In this document: in pieces, positions 40,401 to 50,800 of the stretch | How positions within the stretch are numbered: the stretch's first letter is position 1 | Layout: the number at the start of each line of letters is the position of its first letter | Assembly: GCA_020186115.1 (NCBI GenBank) | Contig: WSYJ01000115.1 | Span: forward strand, 62,001-126,000 | Reading direction: 5' to 3' | Length of the DNA: 64,000 bases | From: Histomonas meleagridis | Lineage: Eukaryota; Parabasalia; Tritrichomonadida; Dientamoebidae | The notes under the pieces: model-generated | Seen by the model: only the letters and a program-made list of their open reading frames with translations | What the model was told of the DNA's origin: nothing | Databases searched by the model: none | Program-made: the position numbers and the translations under genes

Positions 40401-40667
40401 ATTATTTTATACAGCACTTATGTATGCATCGGGTAATAACCAAGTGGAAATTGTTAAACTTCTCCTTCAACAAAAAGGTATTGATCTCAATGCAAAGAAT
40501 GATTATTTACTTTATTCAAAATTTATTTCATTAATTTTATGTTTCAAAACAAAATATGGAATATATTAAAGTTAAATGTAACAGCACTTTCTTGGGCAGC
40601 AGCACTTAATTATGATGAAGTAGTGGAATTATTAACAAAAAAATTAAATTGTAATGAAAATAAATAA
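37403..40667 (+). CDS. DUF3447-type ankyrin repeat protein, 3' half split by twelve regular spacers
   Basis: The first continuous segment (ATG 37403 to about 38645) encodes the N-terminal helical domain and ankyrin-like repeats (SLIDYAAFFGSIKCFKYLFMNE; YAVTGGNEEIIHLCEQN). From 38549 on, thirteen ankyrin units begin at 38549, 38719, 38889, 39059, 39220, 39390, 39560, 39731, 39901, 40071, 40241, 40411 and 40581; the last ends at a TAA at 40665-40667. Each unit reads like TALMYASFNGNEDIVKLLLE with EGIDVNAQNI and is intact. Between units lies an AT-rich spacer with stops and frame changes. Deleting 71 nt (72 once) from each joins all units in frame with 33-codon spacing. The mature mRNA or translation product must skip the spacers for a full protein; otherwise the protein stops at 38677. 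The frame before 37403 opens with TTG. Confidence 0.7.
38549..40667 (+). repeat. 170-nt tandem unit array (99-nt ankyrin module + 71-nt spacer)
   Basis: Twelve intervals between successive ankyrin Thr codons were counted by hand: ten are 170 nt, one is 161 (the unit at 39059, whose coding part is three codons shorter), one is 171 (unit at 39560, spacer 72). The spacers share a consensus including ATTTGGTATTTCAAAATAAT and TATTTGGAAATTATTTAAAA before the next Thr-Ala-Leu codons. Coding parts hold no stops; spacers hold several. Confidence 0.9.
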
Positions 40668-40805
40668 AATATTTTATTTAGGCAGTCATCACTTTGATAT
40701 CAAAGATTATATAAATAAAAGGTACATTAGCTGCAATAATTTCCTTGAAATTTCCATTGTATTTCATGAAATGAACAATCAAATTGAAAAATTTCGTTGA
40801 GATAT
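40668..40805. other. Short region between ankyrin array and inverted-repeat element
   Basis: AT-rich sequence with no recognised feature. Confidence 0.4.
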
Positions 40806-41915
40806 TTATCTTTTGATACAGCTCGTTGCAATTGCTTTTATAAACCTCTGACCTTATAAGGTCAGCAAAACAAAATATCCGAAATTGAGAAGTTTACAAA
40901 CCGTCTGCAAAAACCAATACCCCTAATGCAAAAGTAAATCCATTGATCTCGAAACGAAGTATCGAAAAAGTGACGCGTGCAAAACAAAATACCCCTAAGA
41001 CAAAAGTAAATACCCAAAATTGAAAGGTTTACAAACAGGCAGAAAAACAGGGTATCCCGCTAGCAAAACTAAATATCCAAATTTGAAAAGTTTACAACAC
41101 AAAATAAGGACAGGTGGATTTTGATGAATAAATAAATTGTTTTTTACTCTTTTGTCTAAAAGTTCGTAGGAATAGGACTCAGTTTAGATTAAGTCTCGTG
41201 AAGCAGTTATCAAATGAAATATTTCCACTTCTTTATGCTTTATTACATACTGTATAACCAGGATCACTTTGTGACGGGATTTGAATGGTTTAAAAATTAT
41301 ACGTCACTTTTTTAATCACTCAAAAATTAATTGTAACTCTGTTGTAAATCAAATGATATATCGTAACATATTATACAGTTGCATACAAAGTATTATTTAA
41401 GGGTGTGAAGTATTCTGATTTTGATTTTATATGCAGAAAAATTTTTTCATTATACATGTATATTCGATTGAATATTTTGAGAGTAATTTGAAATTCAGTA
41501 ATAAAAATAAGGAAAAATGATGATAAAACTTCAAAAAGAATTTTTCACCTTAGCGTTTGTTTATTCAATTTTTCCTTTATAAAATTTATCTCCCATCAGT
41601 ATTTATCATCTGTTAAAGTTGATTGTGCAGACGAATTCATTTGTGACATAAAAATTTGAGATTAGATAAAAATACAAATATTGGATATTTATTTTTTTGC
41701 AAGCGACTTTGTTATGCACGCGTCACTTTTTTGTATATTTACTTTGCAATTGGGATATTCAGTTTGCAAACGTCACTTTTTGGCTATTCTGTTTCTCTGG
41801 TTAGCTACTTTGTTTTGAGGAAAGGAGATTTACTTTTGCACGCGTCACTTTTTGAGATATTGAGTTTTGCACAATGTATAAAAGCAATTGCAACGAGCTG
41901 TATCAAAATATATAT
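40806..41915. mobile_element. Inverted-repeat (foldback/MITE-like) element, no coding capacity
   Basis: A perfect 32-nt inverted repeat is found at 40811-40842 and 41877-41908 (left arm begins TTTTGATACAGCTCGTTGCA). Further inside, AAAAAGTGACGCGTGCAAAA at 40965-40984 recurs inverted at 41834-41853, with further partial copies near 41716-41732 and 41766-41780. The left arm also holds three copies of a TATCCAAATTTGAAAAGTTT-like word at about 40873, 41010 and 41065. There is no transposase frame. Terminal plus subterminal repeats suggest a non-autonomous DNA transposon; the exact ends and target duplication are not clear. Confidence 0.55.
40848..40865. repeat. Perfect 18-nt palindrome
   Basis: CTGACCTTATAAGGTCAG reads identically on both strands, just inside the left terminal repeat. 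Confidence 0.8.
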
Positions 41916-41930
41916 ATATATATATATTTC
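41909..41930. repeat. AT dinucleotide tract
   Basis: A run of about ten TA repeats flanks the right end of the inverted-repeat element. Confidence 0.8.
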
Positions 41931-42034
41931 ACATTAAAAAGTAAACTGAAGTAAATTTTTCGTTAAAATTAATCATTTAATCACAAATTTCATTTACACA
42001 AAAGTGGCAAAAAAGAATTATTGCTTTAAGTTGT

Positions 42035-43105
42035 TTAGAACTTTCCAAGGCGGTGGAAGATATCAGCGCATCGGCAGCTGTACATCCATTCGTTATCGTA
42101 CCATGAGAGGACCTTGACGAGTGAACCACCGTCTGGGTTTGGAAGGACCATTGTGGAGAGGCCATCAACGATTGATGAGTGTGGGTCATCGATGATATCG
42201 GATGAAACGAGTGGTTCCATTGAGAACTTCATGATTCCCTTAAGTTGTTCGGATTCGCAAGCCTTCTTGAGGACTTCGTTAACTTCTTCCTTTGTGACTT
42301 CCTTCTTAACATTCATTGTGACATCGACGAGTGAGCCAGTGATTGTTGGGACACGGAGTGAGAGGCCGTCCATGGACTTTGGTGGGAGTGCCTTGACAAC
42401 ACGTGGGAGGGCGATGGCAGCACCAGTGGATGTTGGGATGATGTTCATGCAGGCGGCACGTGCACGGCGGAGATCCTTGTGCATAACATCGGTAACGACT
42501 TGATCGTTTGTGTATGAGTGGACTGTGGTCATGAAACCGTTCTTGATGCCGAAGGCGTCGTTGATTGTCTTAGCAACTGGGGCAAGGCAGTTGGTTGTGC
42601 ATGAGGCGTTGGAGATGCACTTTGTTTCTGGTTTGAGATCTTCATCATTAACACCGAGAACAAGTGTGCATTCGATTTGGTCTTGGGATGGAACAGAAAG
42701 AACAACCTTCTTGGCACCAGCGATGATGTGACCATCATAGCCATCCTTTGTAACCTTGCCATCTTCAACGACAGCCTTTGTACGGAAGATACCGGTGGAT
42801 TCGAGAACAACATCAACACCTAATTCCTTCCATGGGAGTTGGGATGGGTTAAGACGGCCACCAAGATTCTTGACGGTCCAGGCGTTTTCGCCTTCACCAA
42901 CTTGGAATGTATCATCACCAGTGATCTTGATTTCTTCTGGGAATTTTCTGTGGGCTGTGTCGTACTTGAGAAGATGAACGTTTGTCTTCATGTCGCAAAG
43001 ATCATGGATGGCAACAACTTGAACTTCGTTTGGATAGAGAAGACGGCATGCACGGAAAACAAGACGTCCAATACGACCGAAACCATTAATGGCAACTTTC
43101 ACCAT
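42035..43105 (-). CDS. Glyceraldehyde-3-phosphate dehydrogenase
   Basis: The 356-residue protein is a complete GAPDH: VKVAINGFGRIGRLVFRA (Rossmann NAD site), SNASCTTNCLAPVAK with the catalytic Cys, HSYTNDQ with the catalytic His, RRARAACMNIIPTSTGAA, and the closing SWYDNEWMYSCR. It converts glyceraldehyde-3-phosphate to 1,3-bisphosphoglycerate in glycolysis. Codon use is biased to C/G-ending codons, as expected of a strongly expressed gene. The frame extends 18 codons upstream to a TTG, but the ATG at 43105 begins the conserved MVKVAINGFG and lies 11 nt after a canonical initiator. Confidence 0.98.
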   Translation of the reverse strand: MVKVAINGFGRIGRLVFRACRLLYPNEVQVVAIHDLCDMKTNVHLLKYDTAHRKFPEEIKITGDDTFQVGEGENAWTVKNLGGRLNPSQLPWKELGVDVVLESTGIFRTKAVVEDGKVTKDGYDGHIIAGAKKVVLSVPSQDQIECTLVLGVNDEDLKPETKCISNASCTTNCLAPVAKTINDAFGIKNGFMTTVHSYTNDQVVTDVMHKDLRRARAACMNIIPTSTGAAIALPRVVKALPPKSMDGLSLRVPTITGSLVDVTMNVKKEVTKEEVNEVLKKACESEQLKGIMKFSMEPLVSSDIIDDPHSSIVDGLSTMVLPNPDGGSLVKVLSWYDNEWMYSCRCADIFHRLGKF

Positions 43106-43111
43106 TTCAGC

Positions 43112-43118
43112 AAAGTGA
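43112..43118 (-). promoter_or_regulatory. Initiator element of GAPDH gene
   Basis: TCACTTT on the minus strand is a canonical trichomonad initiator; +1 A at 43116 gives an 11-nt leader before the ATG at 43105. Confidence 0.75.
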
Positions 43119-43900
43119 ACAGACCGATTGCATCCGGCCACAGCATTCAATAAATTCAATGTGTGATCACTTTTGACAGAAATTAAGTGGCTGGTCGAAT
43201 AACCCTGTGAAATCCTTCCAACTCAATTTCTGTATTGAATTTATCGTTGTTTTGACTTTTTGAATGATTATGTAACGTCCATTTTGTATCAACATTTTGT
43301 ACAATTTGTTTTGAAAGAAAGATTTCTTGGATTAGCTTGAACACATAAATATACAATTTTGGGTCTGATGCGTATAGACACAAAAATGGTTTTTGCCTTT
43401 GACTTTAAATTTGGATTTTATGTGATAAACTAGATAATTTATCCGGAAAATATCAAATGATATCGTTTTAGGGATTTGAAAATTTTTACATTCAAATCAT
43501 TTGATATTCTCATTTAAACAAAGAGAATATTTTACACATTTTTGTTAAATTTTGATATAAATTGCTATCATAATAATTAAAGCATATGCAATTGATCTAA
43601 TTAAATATGTTGTTATAATTCCACTCGTCATTCATTAACGTAAGCCAACCCAATCAATATGAAAACAATAAAATTAACATCATTACAAAAATTTTAATGT
43701 TTAACAAGCCAAAATAAAATTCCACGGAATATTAAAATAATCAAGAATTTTTCAAAATTGATTTTTGAAATTTTGAAACTATGATTTTATCTAGTTTCAT
43801 GTTTAAAATCATCATGTAAAAAATTATTTTTTTTATAAATATTGCAATATTTGTATCATATATGAAAGATCCTACAAAATTTTCCGATTGAAACAAAATT
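43119..43900. other. Intergenic region
   Basis: AT-rich DNA upstream of GAPDH. No gene or RNA recognised. Confidence 0.4.
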
Positions 43901-44120
43901 TTCTCTGAGAAGTTATTGGAAATTCAACGAATGGAACTATATATGAATCAGAAGAAACAGAATTTAATATTACATCATTTGCGACAGGATATCATTATAT
44001 TATTGATGAAAATGATTCGACTATTATTACATATGAAAATTTAAATATAACAAATGAAACAAATGAATTTATTACAGATGTTTTTAATGGTAATATCTAT
44101 ATACATGTTTATTAATATAC
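43901..44120 (+). pseudogene. Relic of DUF5057-like surface protein gene
   Basis: The plus strand reads STNGTIYESEETEFNITS, then ATGYHYIIDENDSTIITYEN and FNGNIYIHVY followed by a stop. This parallels VTGVTGYKYIINENEKCNIS and DDYIYITNNDIVKQMYVHV in the intact gene at 44582-46624 on the opposite strand, so it is a fragment of a related gene. Confidence 0.6.
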
Positions 44121-44581
44121 ATTATGATGAAGGAATGAACCAATATTGTTATTCACATATTCATCATATCATCTTCTGTTGCAAAAGGATCTTCTTCAAT
44201 GTTATGTATGTTCACGTCAGTAAACTCAAAACTTTATTATTGTTGATCAGAAACTACATTTTCGATCTCATTTTCTATAATTTATTTTTATTTCGAATGT
44301 GTAAAATTATTGCAATCAGCAAAGCAATGCTACAACTACAATTGTAGTGTAATTACACTTGTGTTCCTTTTTATGCAAATTTGATATTTATTGAAAAATT
44401 ATAAAAAATTAGGAACAAAATTCAACAGCATACAAACTTTGTATTTATAAATAAGTAAATTTAGCTTCAATAAATTGATATTTGTATTATGTGTCGGTAA
44501 CTTAATCGAAACATAACACAAAGAGAATTATTATTAAAATGATCACTGAAAAACAATTTGAAAGAAGTTAATTTTATAAAA
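44121..44581. other. Intergenic region
   Basis: AT-rich sequence between the relic and the convergent 3' end of the next gene. Nothing recognised. Confidence 0.4.
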
Positions 44582-46624
44582 TTATAACCATTGATCATTA
44601 TCATTAAGAATTAATGTTTTGATATCTTTTTCTATAGTTCCATCTGTGAATTTCGGTTCTTCATTTTGTATCTCGGAATTTTCACTTGATTGATGCTCTT
44701 CTTTCTCTGCCTTGCGAACAACAAATATGATAATTCCTATGATAATTAACAGAACTATAACAGAGCAGCATATAATTGCAATTAATACATAAATCGAAAT
44801 TCCGTCAGAAATTGTTTCATTTGAGTGAAACATCGTATAGAATGCAGAATATTCAACATAATATGATGAATATAATAACACTGAATATGAATAATAAATC
44901 AACATTGAATAAGTGGCTTCTTGGCTATTACATGAAAATGTAATATGTGAAATCATTGTAATTGTCTCTGTAACTGACATAAAACTCTTAAGAATCATAG
45001 AATATGAAAATGTTATGTCACTATTAAATGAATCTGTAAATGTACTTGAACAACTAAATGTATTTGATTGGGTATATGTACTTGAACAACTAAATGTATT
45101 TGATTGCGTATATGTATTTGATTTGGAAAATGTTTTTGTAGACATATTTGGAATTGGGAAGCTTTTTACTTCTCCAATGTTACCAGCACCATCAACAGCT
45201 GCTACATGAACATACATTTGTTTTACAATGTCATTATTTGTTATGTATATATAATCATCAAATGTTTCATTAATTAATTCCGATATATTGCATTTTTCGT
45301 TTTCATTTATAATATACTTATATCCCGTAACTCCTGTAACCACATTTACAGTTTCATTATTGGATTCATCAACCAGATCACCACTCTCATTATAAGCGCA
45401 AACTTTATAAGTATATTCTGATCCGTAATCTTCCGCATAGATTTTAACCGAATAATTATTTTCATCAAACTTAATATTTTCGATTTTTGGTGGTACTACA
45501 TCATTTGAAAATAAATAATCATCGAACTCTTCTTCCGTTGTTCTTTGTTTAAGATAAAAAATTGTATTTGCTAAGATTTTCATTTCTGTTTCAGTTGCAT
45601 TACATTCACTATGACCTAGTTGTATCATAGCAGTATTGTTATATGTTGTAAGATAAAAATTATGTTTAAGTTCTCCATCTAATTGTACTCCAGTATTACC
45701 TAATGAAAACCAAACATCTCCAATCGCTGCATTACTTGTTGTGTGTGTATTATATATATCATATGTAGTATTTATTTCGCCATCAATGTCCCATGGATAC
45801 TTAAGGATGTTGCCTCTTTTTTGTATTGATATATTTGTTGAATAAATGGTAAAAAAAGTGCCATCATCAATTGGTTGTAATTTAATGCCAAACAGATCTC
45901 TTATTGCTATTAAACTAGTGGGTTCAATTTTATCTTTAACAAACGCAAGACATAAAATATCATGACCTGCAATGAATCCATAACCTCGATCAATATAATC
46001 TCTTATTGTGGTATTTGAACTGTTTGTTGATAAAGAAAAGTTAGCATTGGCATCCCAAAAACCATGGACAATAACATCAAACTGATAGATCCATGATGGA
46101 TTCTCTCTAATTGTAACTTCAAATTCGTCGATTGATTTAAGTGTTATGTTCATTAATTGCTGATTCGTATTGATATCAATACCTATTGGTGAGTAATTAA
46201 TCCCATCAACAGTACCTCCTTCCATCCATGATTTTAGTGAGGCAGATTTAGGATATATATATTCTTGTCCATTTGGATCAGTTGCAAAACTCATTGTAAC
46301 ATTATAAGTGGGGAAACTTTTTGCAGTCGTTCTTATTTGACCTTTTGTACTGTTTGTTGGATAAATGTTTAAAACATTAATAAGCGTGTCTTTTTTGTGG
46401 GCTCCTACAGTTTGCCATTCATCATTTTCAGAAGCCTTTTGAAATATCCTATAAAATATGTGGTCGGGTTTTGAATTGTTACCCCATCGAAGATGTACAC
46501 CTCCTTTTCCGTTCCCTAGTGTTAAATTTACATTTGCTTCGAGTTTAATTTCTCTAGATAATTTACATAACAAAAAACACACAACAAACATTTGCTTGCA
46601 AAATTTACATGACTCCACACTCAT
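44582..46624 (-). CDS. Type I surface protein, DUF5057-like ectodomain with Thr/Ser-Phe repeats
   Basis: The 680-residue protein has an N-terminal hydrophobic leader (about 10-21) and a large ectodomain with many Asn-X-Ser/Thr sites. The segment from NVLNIYPTNSTKGQIRTT through SLKSWMEGGTVDGINYSPIGID and YQFDVIVHGFWDANANFSL to YIDRGYGFIAGHDIL resembles the DUF5057 type of bacterial surface proteins (a conserved Y-D-V/I-I-G-x-W/F-D followed by a gatekeeper G-H-D). After an Ig-like part (about 395-500) come TQSNTFSCSSTYTQSNTFSC repeats, one membrane helix (about 605-630) and an acidic tail ending in NDNDQWL. It is likely a cell-surface protein acquired or expanded from bacteria-like sources. A 36-nt tandem repeat encodes the TQSNTFSCSSTY unit. 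Confidence 0.75.
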   Translation of the reverse strand: MSVESCKFCKQMFVVCFLLCKLSREIKLEANVNLTLGNGKGGVHLRWGNNSKPDHIFYRIFQKASENDEWQTVGAHKKDTLINVLNIYPTNSTKGQIRTTAKSFPTYNVTMSFATDPNGQEYIYPKSASLKSWMEGGTVDGINYSPIGIDINTNQQLMNITLKSIDEFEVTIRENPSWIYQFDVIVHGFWDANANFSLSTNSSNTTIRDYIDRGYGFIAGHDILCLAFVKDKIEPTSLIAIRDLFGIKLQPIDDGTFFTIYSTNISIQKRGNILKYPWDIDGEINTTYDIYNTHTTSNAAIGDVWFSLGNTGVQLDGELKHNFYLTTYNNTAMIQLGHSECNATETEMKILANTIFYLKQRTTEEEFDDYLFSNDVVPPKIENIKFDENNYSVKIYAEDYGSEYTYKVCAYNESGDLVDESNNETVNVVTGVTGYKYIINENEKCNISELINETFDDYIYITNNDIVKQMYVHVAAVDGAGNIGEVKSFPIPNMSTKTFSKSNTYTQSNTFSCSSTYTQSNTFSCSSTFTDSFNSDITFSYSMILKSFMSVTETITMISHITFSCNSQEATYSMLIYYSYSVLLYSSYYVEYSAFYTMFHSNETISDGISIYVLIAIICCSVIVLLIIIGIIIFVVRKAEKEEHQSSENSEIQNEEPKFTDGTIEKDIKTLILNDNDQWL
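45045..45125 (-). repeat. Tandem repeat encoding Thr-Ser-Phe motif
   Basis: Two adjacent near-identical 36-nt units, each encoding S-C-S-S-T-Y-T-Q-S-N-T-F, in the membrane-proximal stalk of the surface protein gene. Confidence 0.7.
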
Positions 46625-47055
46625 TACTCAAGCAGAGCACTTTTACGGTTAGAAAAAATTAAAACATGAATTTTGAGATATATATTTTTTTATTTTTCAA
46701 AAATATTTAATGAAAATTCATTAAATGGTGTATAGTTATCAATTATAAAATATGGATAAAAAAATGAAAATTTTTGAAATTTGACGAATTGCAATTTCAT
46801 GATATTTGAATTATTGTTTTTGATATTTTTATTCGACATTATGTGATGCATTACATATATTTGTAAAAATGATTGTTTTTGATATTCTTTTCGATTGATA
46901 GTAGGATATTTGAATTTGGTCGAACTTCTATTGTATCGTGGAGGTTATATGGTAATATTACCCTTTTGTTATCGGTTTGTTCATTTCCGTTTCCGGTTAT
47001 GACACATAAAAACGATCGGCATTTACCGCCATAATGGCAGTTAAAAAACAAGCCG
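46625..47055. other. Intergenic region with possible coding relic
   Basis: A minus-strand frame at 46851-47084 (GKCRSFLCVITGNGNEQTDN) looks protein-like but has no ATG upstream and matches no family I know. The remaining DNA is AT-rich. Confidence 0.3.
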
Positions 47056-47320
47056 ACGTTTTTTTGTTTCAGGTTTTGCAACAATGGTACAATGTTAAAT
47101 ATTATTAAATAATTTCCAATATTATATTAAAATACCAAATTTTTTAAAAAGGTATAAATTGAACAAAAAAAATCTCTAACATTAACATTAATATTTTCAT
47201 GTCCAAGAAGTAATTTAACTATACATGTTATATTTAGCTGTTCGAACAGCTATTATAAGTGATGTTTCAAATTCATTAAGATTATGTCTTTTACGAAATG
47301 TAACCCATTCAGTAGCTATA
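47056..47320 (-). pseudogene. Relic of spacer-type ankyrin array
   Basis: The minus strand carries an ankyrin unit (NEFETSLIIAVRTAKYN, after a frameshift KLLLGHENINVNVRD), whose Thr codon starts at 47265, followed by an AT-rich spacer with AAATTTGGTATTTTAATATA and a second Thr codon at 47095. The distance is 170 nt, exactly that of the array at 38.5-40.7 kb. No other part of the gene remains. Confidence 0.65.
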
Positions 47321-47450
47321 TGTATGAATGATATTTTCCTCGATTATTTCAGTATTAATTTGTTCAATGGACTTTAATGTTACTAGATTTTTATTTTTAT
47401 TTGTTTTGCATCGAGACATTTCAGGGTGAGATAAAAATGTTTTTACATGT

Positions 47451-47459
47451 AAAAAAAAA
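47451..47459 (-). terminator. RNA polymerase III terminator of tRNA-Phe
   Basis: A run of nine T residues on the minus strand directly follows the discriminator base. Confidence 0.8.
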
Positions 47460-47532
47460 TGGGACTCCGCGGACTCGAACCACGTACCTCACGATCTTCA
47501 GTCGTGTGCTCTCCCAGGTGAGCTAGAGTCCC
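47460..47532 (-). tRNA. tRNA-Phe (GAA)
   Basis: The minus strand folds into a full cloverleaf: acceptor GGGACTC/GAGTCCC with A discriminator, D-stem GCTC/GAGC, anticodon stem CACGA/TCGTG with loop CTGAAGA (anticodon GAA), and T-arm CGTGG/CCGCG with loop TTCGAGT. No intron and no encoded CCA. It decodes UUU/UUC. Confidence 0.95.
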
Positions 47533-47860
47533 TTTGCTTTTCTATTTTTGAGTTTTATTTAAATATATTATCAAAATGAGTAAATATTGTATTAAAACAT
47601 ATTAATATTAAAGATAGGGATAGAGATTTGTTTCTATAATTATATATTTACTCATGCTTCATTTTTTCATGTTTTTTGACTGTCAACCTTACGTACAAAC
47701 AATTACAAAAATATTAATTTACAATTATTTCCTTAAGGAATTTGCCTTCCATCCGGTAAGATCTTTTTAAACAATTTTGCTTAGAAACAAAACAAATTTT
47801 CTAAAAGACAAAAATTTTTTATTTAAAAAATAAATTTTTTTCTGTAAAAACAAAAATTCG
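47533..47860. other. Intergenic region
   Basis: AT-rich sequence between tRNA-Phe and the 3' end of the SNF2-like gene. Nothing recognised. Confidence 0.4.
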
Positions 47861-50800
47861 TCAAGTTGGCTCTTTGTCCCAACTTTTGTAGTTATTGACC
47901 AGATCCTTTAAATTCAATGAATTTGAATGAAATCCCAGCACAACACTTCCCCTATCGTTATTATACAACGGGTTCAAATCGATTACTAACGGCGGCAACA
48001 TATCACCGAACAACTTTTTCTTAAATTTGAATTTTGCGTTGTTATTTCCACTTTTCAAATTTTGTTGTTTTTCTGATTCTTTTTCGAATTGTCCTATAAC
48101 TGGCCATTTCGAAACAGGTTGGAAGTTTGTGCAAAAGAACCTCCTTATATATTCAGTGCATTTCTCAATTCCGGGCATGTTTATCACCAATCGATGGAAC
48201 ACCGCTGAAGTCAAACCGAACATTTCGTGTCCATAAATTGGCGGAATGAATTTCCGACTTTTTTTCATCAGGACTTTCCTTAACTGCTCGAAAGGCTCTT
48301 CAGGTGTCAATCCGACGAAACGAAACTCGACATCACTTTCATTTTCGTTTTCGTTATATGGGATAATTTCGAAGAATGGCGCATTATCTTTCTCGTTTAT
48401 TGCGCATTTTATCCAAATTTGTGCGTCTACGTTTAAAGGCGACATACAAACGCAACACGCTTCATAGCCGATTGGATATATGAAATCCTTATTCGAGAAT
48501 TCTTTTCTCCCATCGATTACACCCAATTTTAAGATCACCATCATGTCGTTCACTTTTAATGGCGACATATTATATACATCGTTTGGTATCCTTTGAGTGA
48601 TTCTTGATTTATGATGAGTTGAGAATATTGTTTTTACTCTTGTGTGAAGTTTTATTTCGGAACAACTTCCATAACAAGAAACAATTAATATTGGCGAAAT
48701 GGAATTCTTATTAAACCCATGGAATGATATTGCATCCAAATATTCCAAATCTTCTGCAGGATAATCGAAGTATAAATTCTTTGATTGACGAATTTGTTCG
48801 AATAATTTAATTCGTTGATTAATTTTCGATACGGTATATTTCGGGATTTTCTCAGTCAGTAAAGACAAAATAGGCTTTCGTTCTTCTGGTGTTGAAGAAC
48901 AATATTTTATTATATGATTTGCATATTTATATATATCTTCCGGTGAATAATTAGTGATGTCAACTATCGAATAAAAGTCATTAATGTTTGGTAACCCATA
49001 TGACATTAATCCATAAATAATTTTATTATGATTTGTTAAATTAAATCGTTTCGGTATTGGCAATGATATAATTGTTGGTAATTTCATTATTTCCTTTTTA
49101 TAATTCGTAATAGTATTCAATATATTTCGGACATGTTGTTCATATATTTCATTATCTAAATGATATAATCCTTCATTATATACTTTCTTAAGTAGTATTA
49201 TATCATTTTCTTCTGTCCATTCGTCAGTCAACTTTTGGAAGTGATAACCTTCTAATGTTATATAATCATTTTCTTCATCATATATTGTTTTTAATGTTGA
49301 TAATATATTTATATCTTCGATTAATTCATTAATATTAACTTCCGTTATAATTGAATTTATACTTTTTAATGATGATGAAAATCGTTTAAATTCTTTTAAT
49401 GAAATTTGATGAATTATATTATTAATGATTTCATATTTCTCTGGTTCATTTACTGTTAATTTAAAGATACATGAACTTAATTTAATATATTCGTTTTGAT
49501 TTCGATTCATATTAAACATTTTCCATCTTCCATATCCAAAATTTCGTAACAAATCAATAAATTCCAATATTTTTGCTTTAGTCCAAAACATATTTATTGG
49601 AATTATTGTTTTATTTGATTTTGTTTTACTCTTATTATTATTATTTGGTATTTGTTCTTCTTCTTCATGAATTATAATTGGAATTTCAATATCTTCTTCT
49701 GGAAATTCGGGAAATAAATTTTCATCACAAAAATTAATTAATGGCGCTTCATTTAATATTTGCGTTGCCCAATTCGTACCGCGTACAGATTCGAATTCTT
49801 TTATTAAACTTATATTAATTTTAATTGATTTTAATAACAAATTTATATCATTAAAATTCAAATATTGTTCATCGCGATGATGCCAATAATAATTATATAA
49901 AACATGTTCAAATGAATACTTTGTCATCAAATGTATAATCTGCGGTGGATATATCGATGATCGATTTAACCATTTAACAACTTCATTCGGATTCATTAAT
50001 GGCGTCCATTTAATATCAAATAAAACTAATGTGTCGGGATCAATCGAATTAAACGCTTTAACAAAATATTCGGCTGTTAATATAAGTAAAGTCGATTCAT
50101 TCGATACATTAAATTGCGTCAAAATTCGTTTTCGTTGTTGTTGTCGAATTGTATCATCGATTTTAATATGTGTTATTTGATGCTCTTGTAAATATATATG
50201 AATAAGTTCTGAAGTTTTATTGTTGGCACATATGATAATAATGTTCCGATTTTGATATCGTTGTTGATCTAAAAGTTTTTGTAATACAATTAATTTACCC
50301 GAATTTGTCGAATTAATAACGTCGTCATTTTCATTGTTTAATATTATGTCTGTAGATGCATTTAGTAATTGTTCGGAATAATTAACAATGGAATTATCAT
50401 CAATTATTGATAATTGACGATGAATTTCATTTAGTAATTGCTGATAATTCTTTTGTTGTTTATTAGTCATAGGACATAAAAGTAAAACTTCATTAAATAT
50501 ATTGGATTCGGCACACTCGTCAATACTAACATGTATAATATTGGGTTGTAATGAGTCGAAAAATTCTTCTTGTGTAATGTTTTGAATGTCATCGTTCGAG
50601 GAATCAATTGAATGATGAATTGACAGAAGTTCGTTCGATTCTAAACCGTCGACACTTTTGAGGATGATCAATGTGTGATACGATTGGATTTTGGTAATGG
50701 CTTGAAGAGTAGATGAAATTGGGATCGTAAAGGAGGTAAAATCATCAATAATTACCGAGGACCATTTAAGTTTGGGGAGAGATGAACAATTACGAAGAAA

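Noticed and set aside
38640-40580. Canonical GT-AG introns in the ankyrin array
   Set aside because: No GTAYGT or ACTAACACACAG-like site is present and AG is missing at several junctions, so I left the mechanism open.
40806-41915. Maverick or Mutator element with coding genes
   Set aside because: The element is about 1.1 kb and contains no transposase, integrase or polymerase frame.
42114-42731. Plus-strand frames opposite GAPDH
   Set aside because: They are shadow frames caused by the strong codon bias of the GAPDH gene.
42035-43159. GAPDH start at 43159
   Set aside because: That codon is TTG; the conserved N-terminus and the initiator position point to ATG at 43105.
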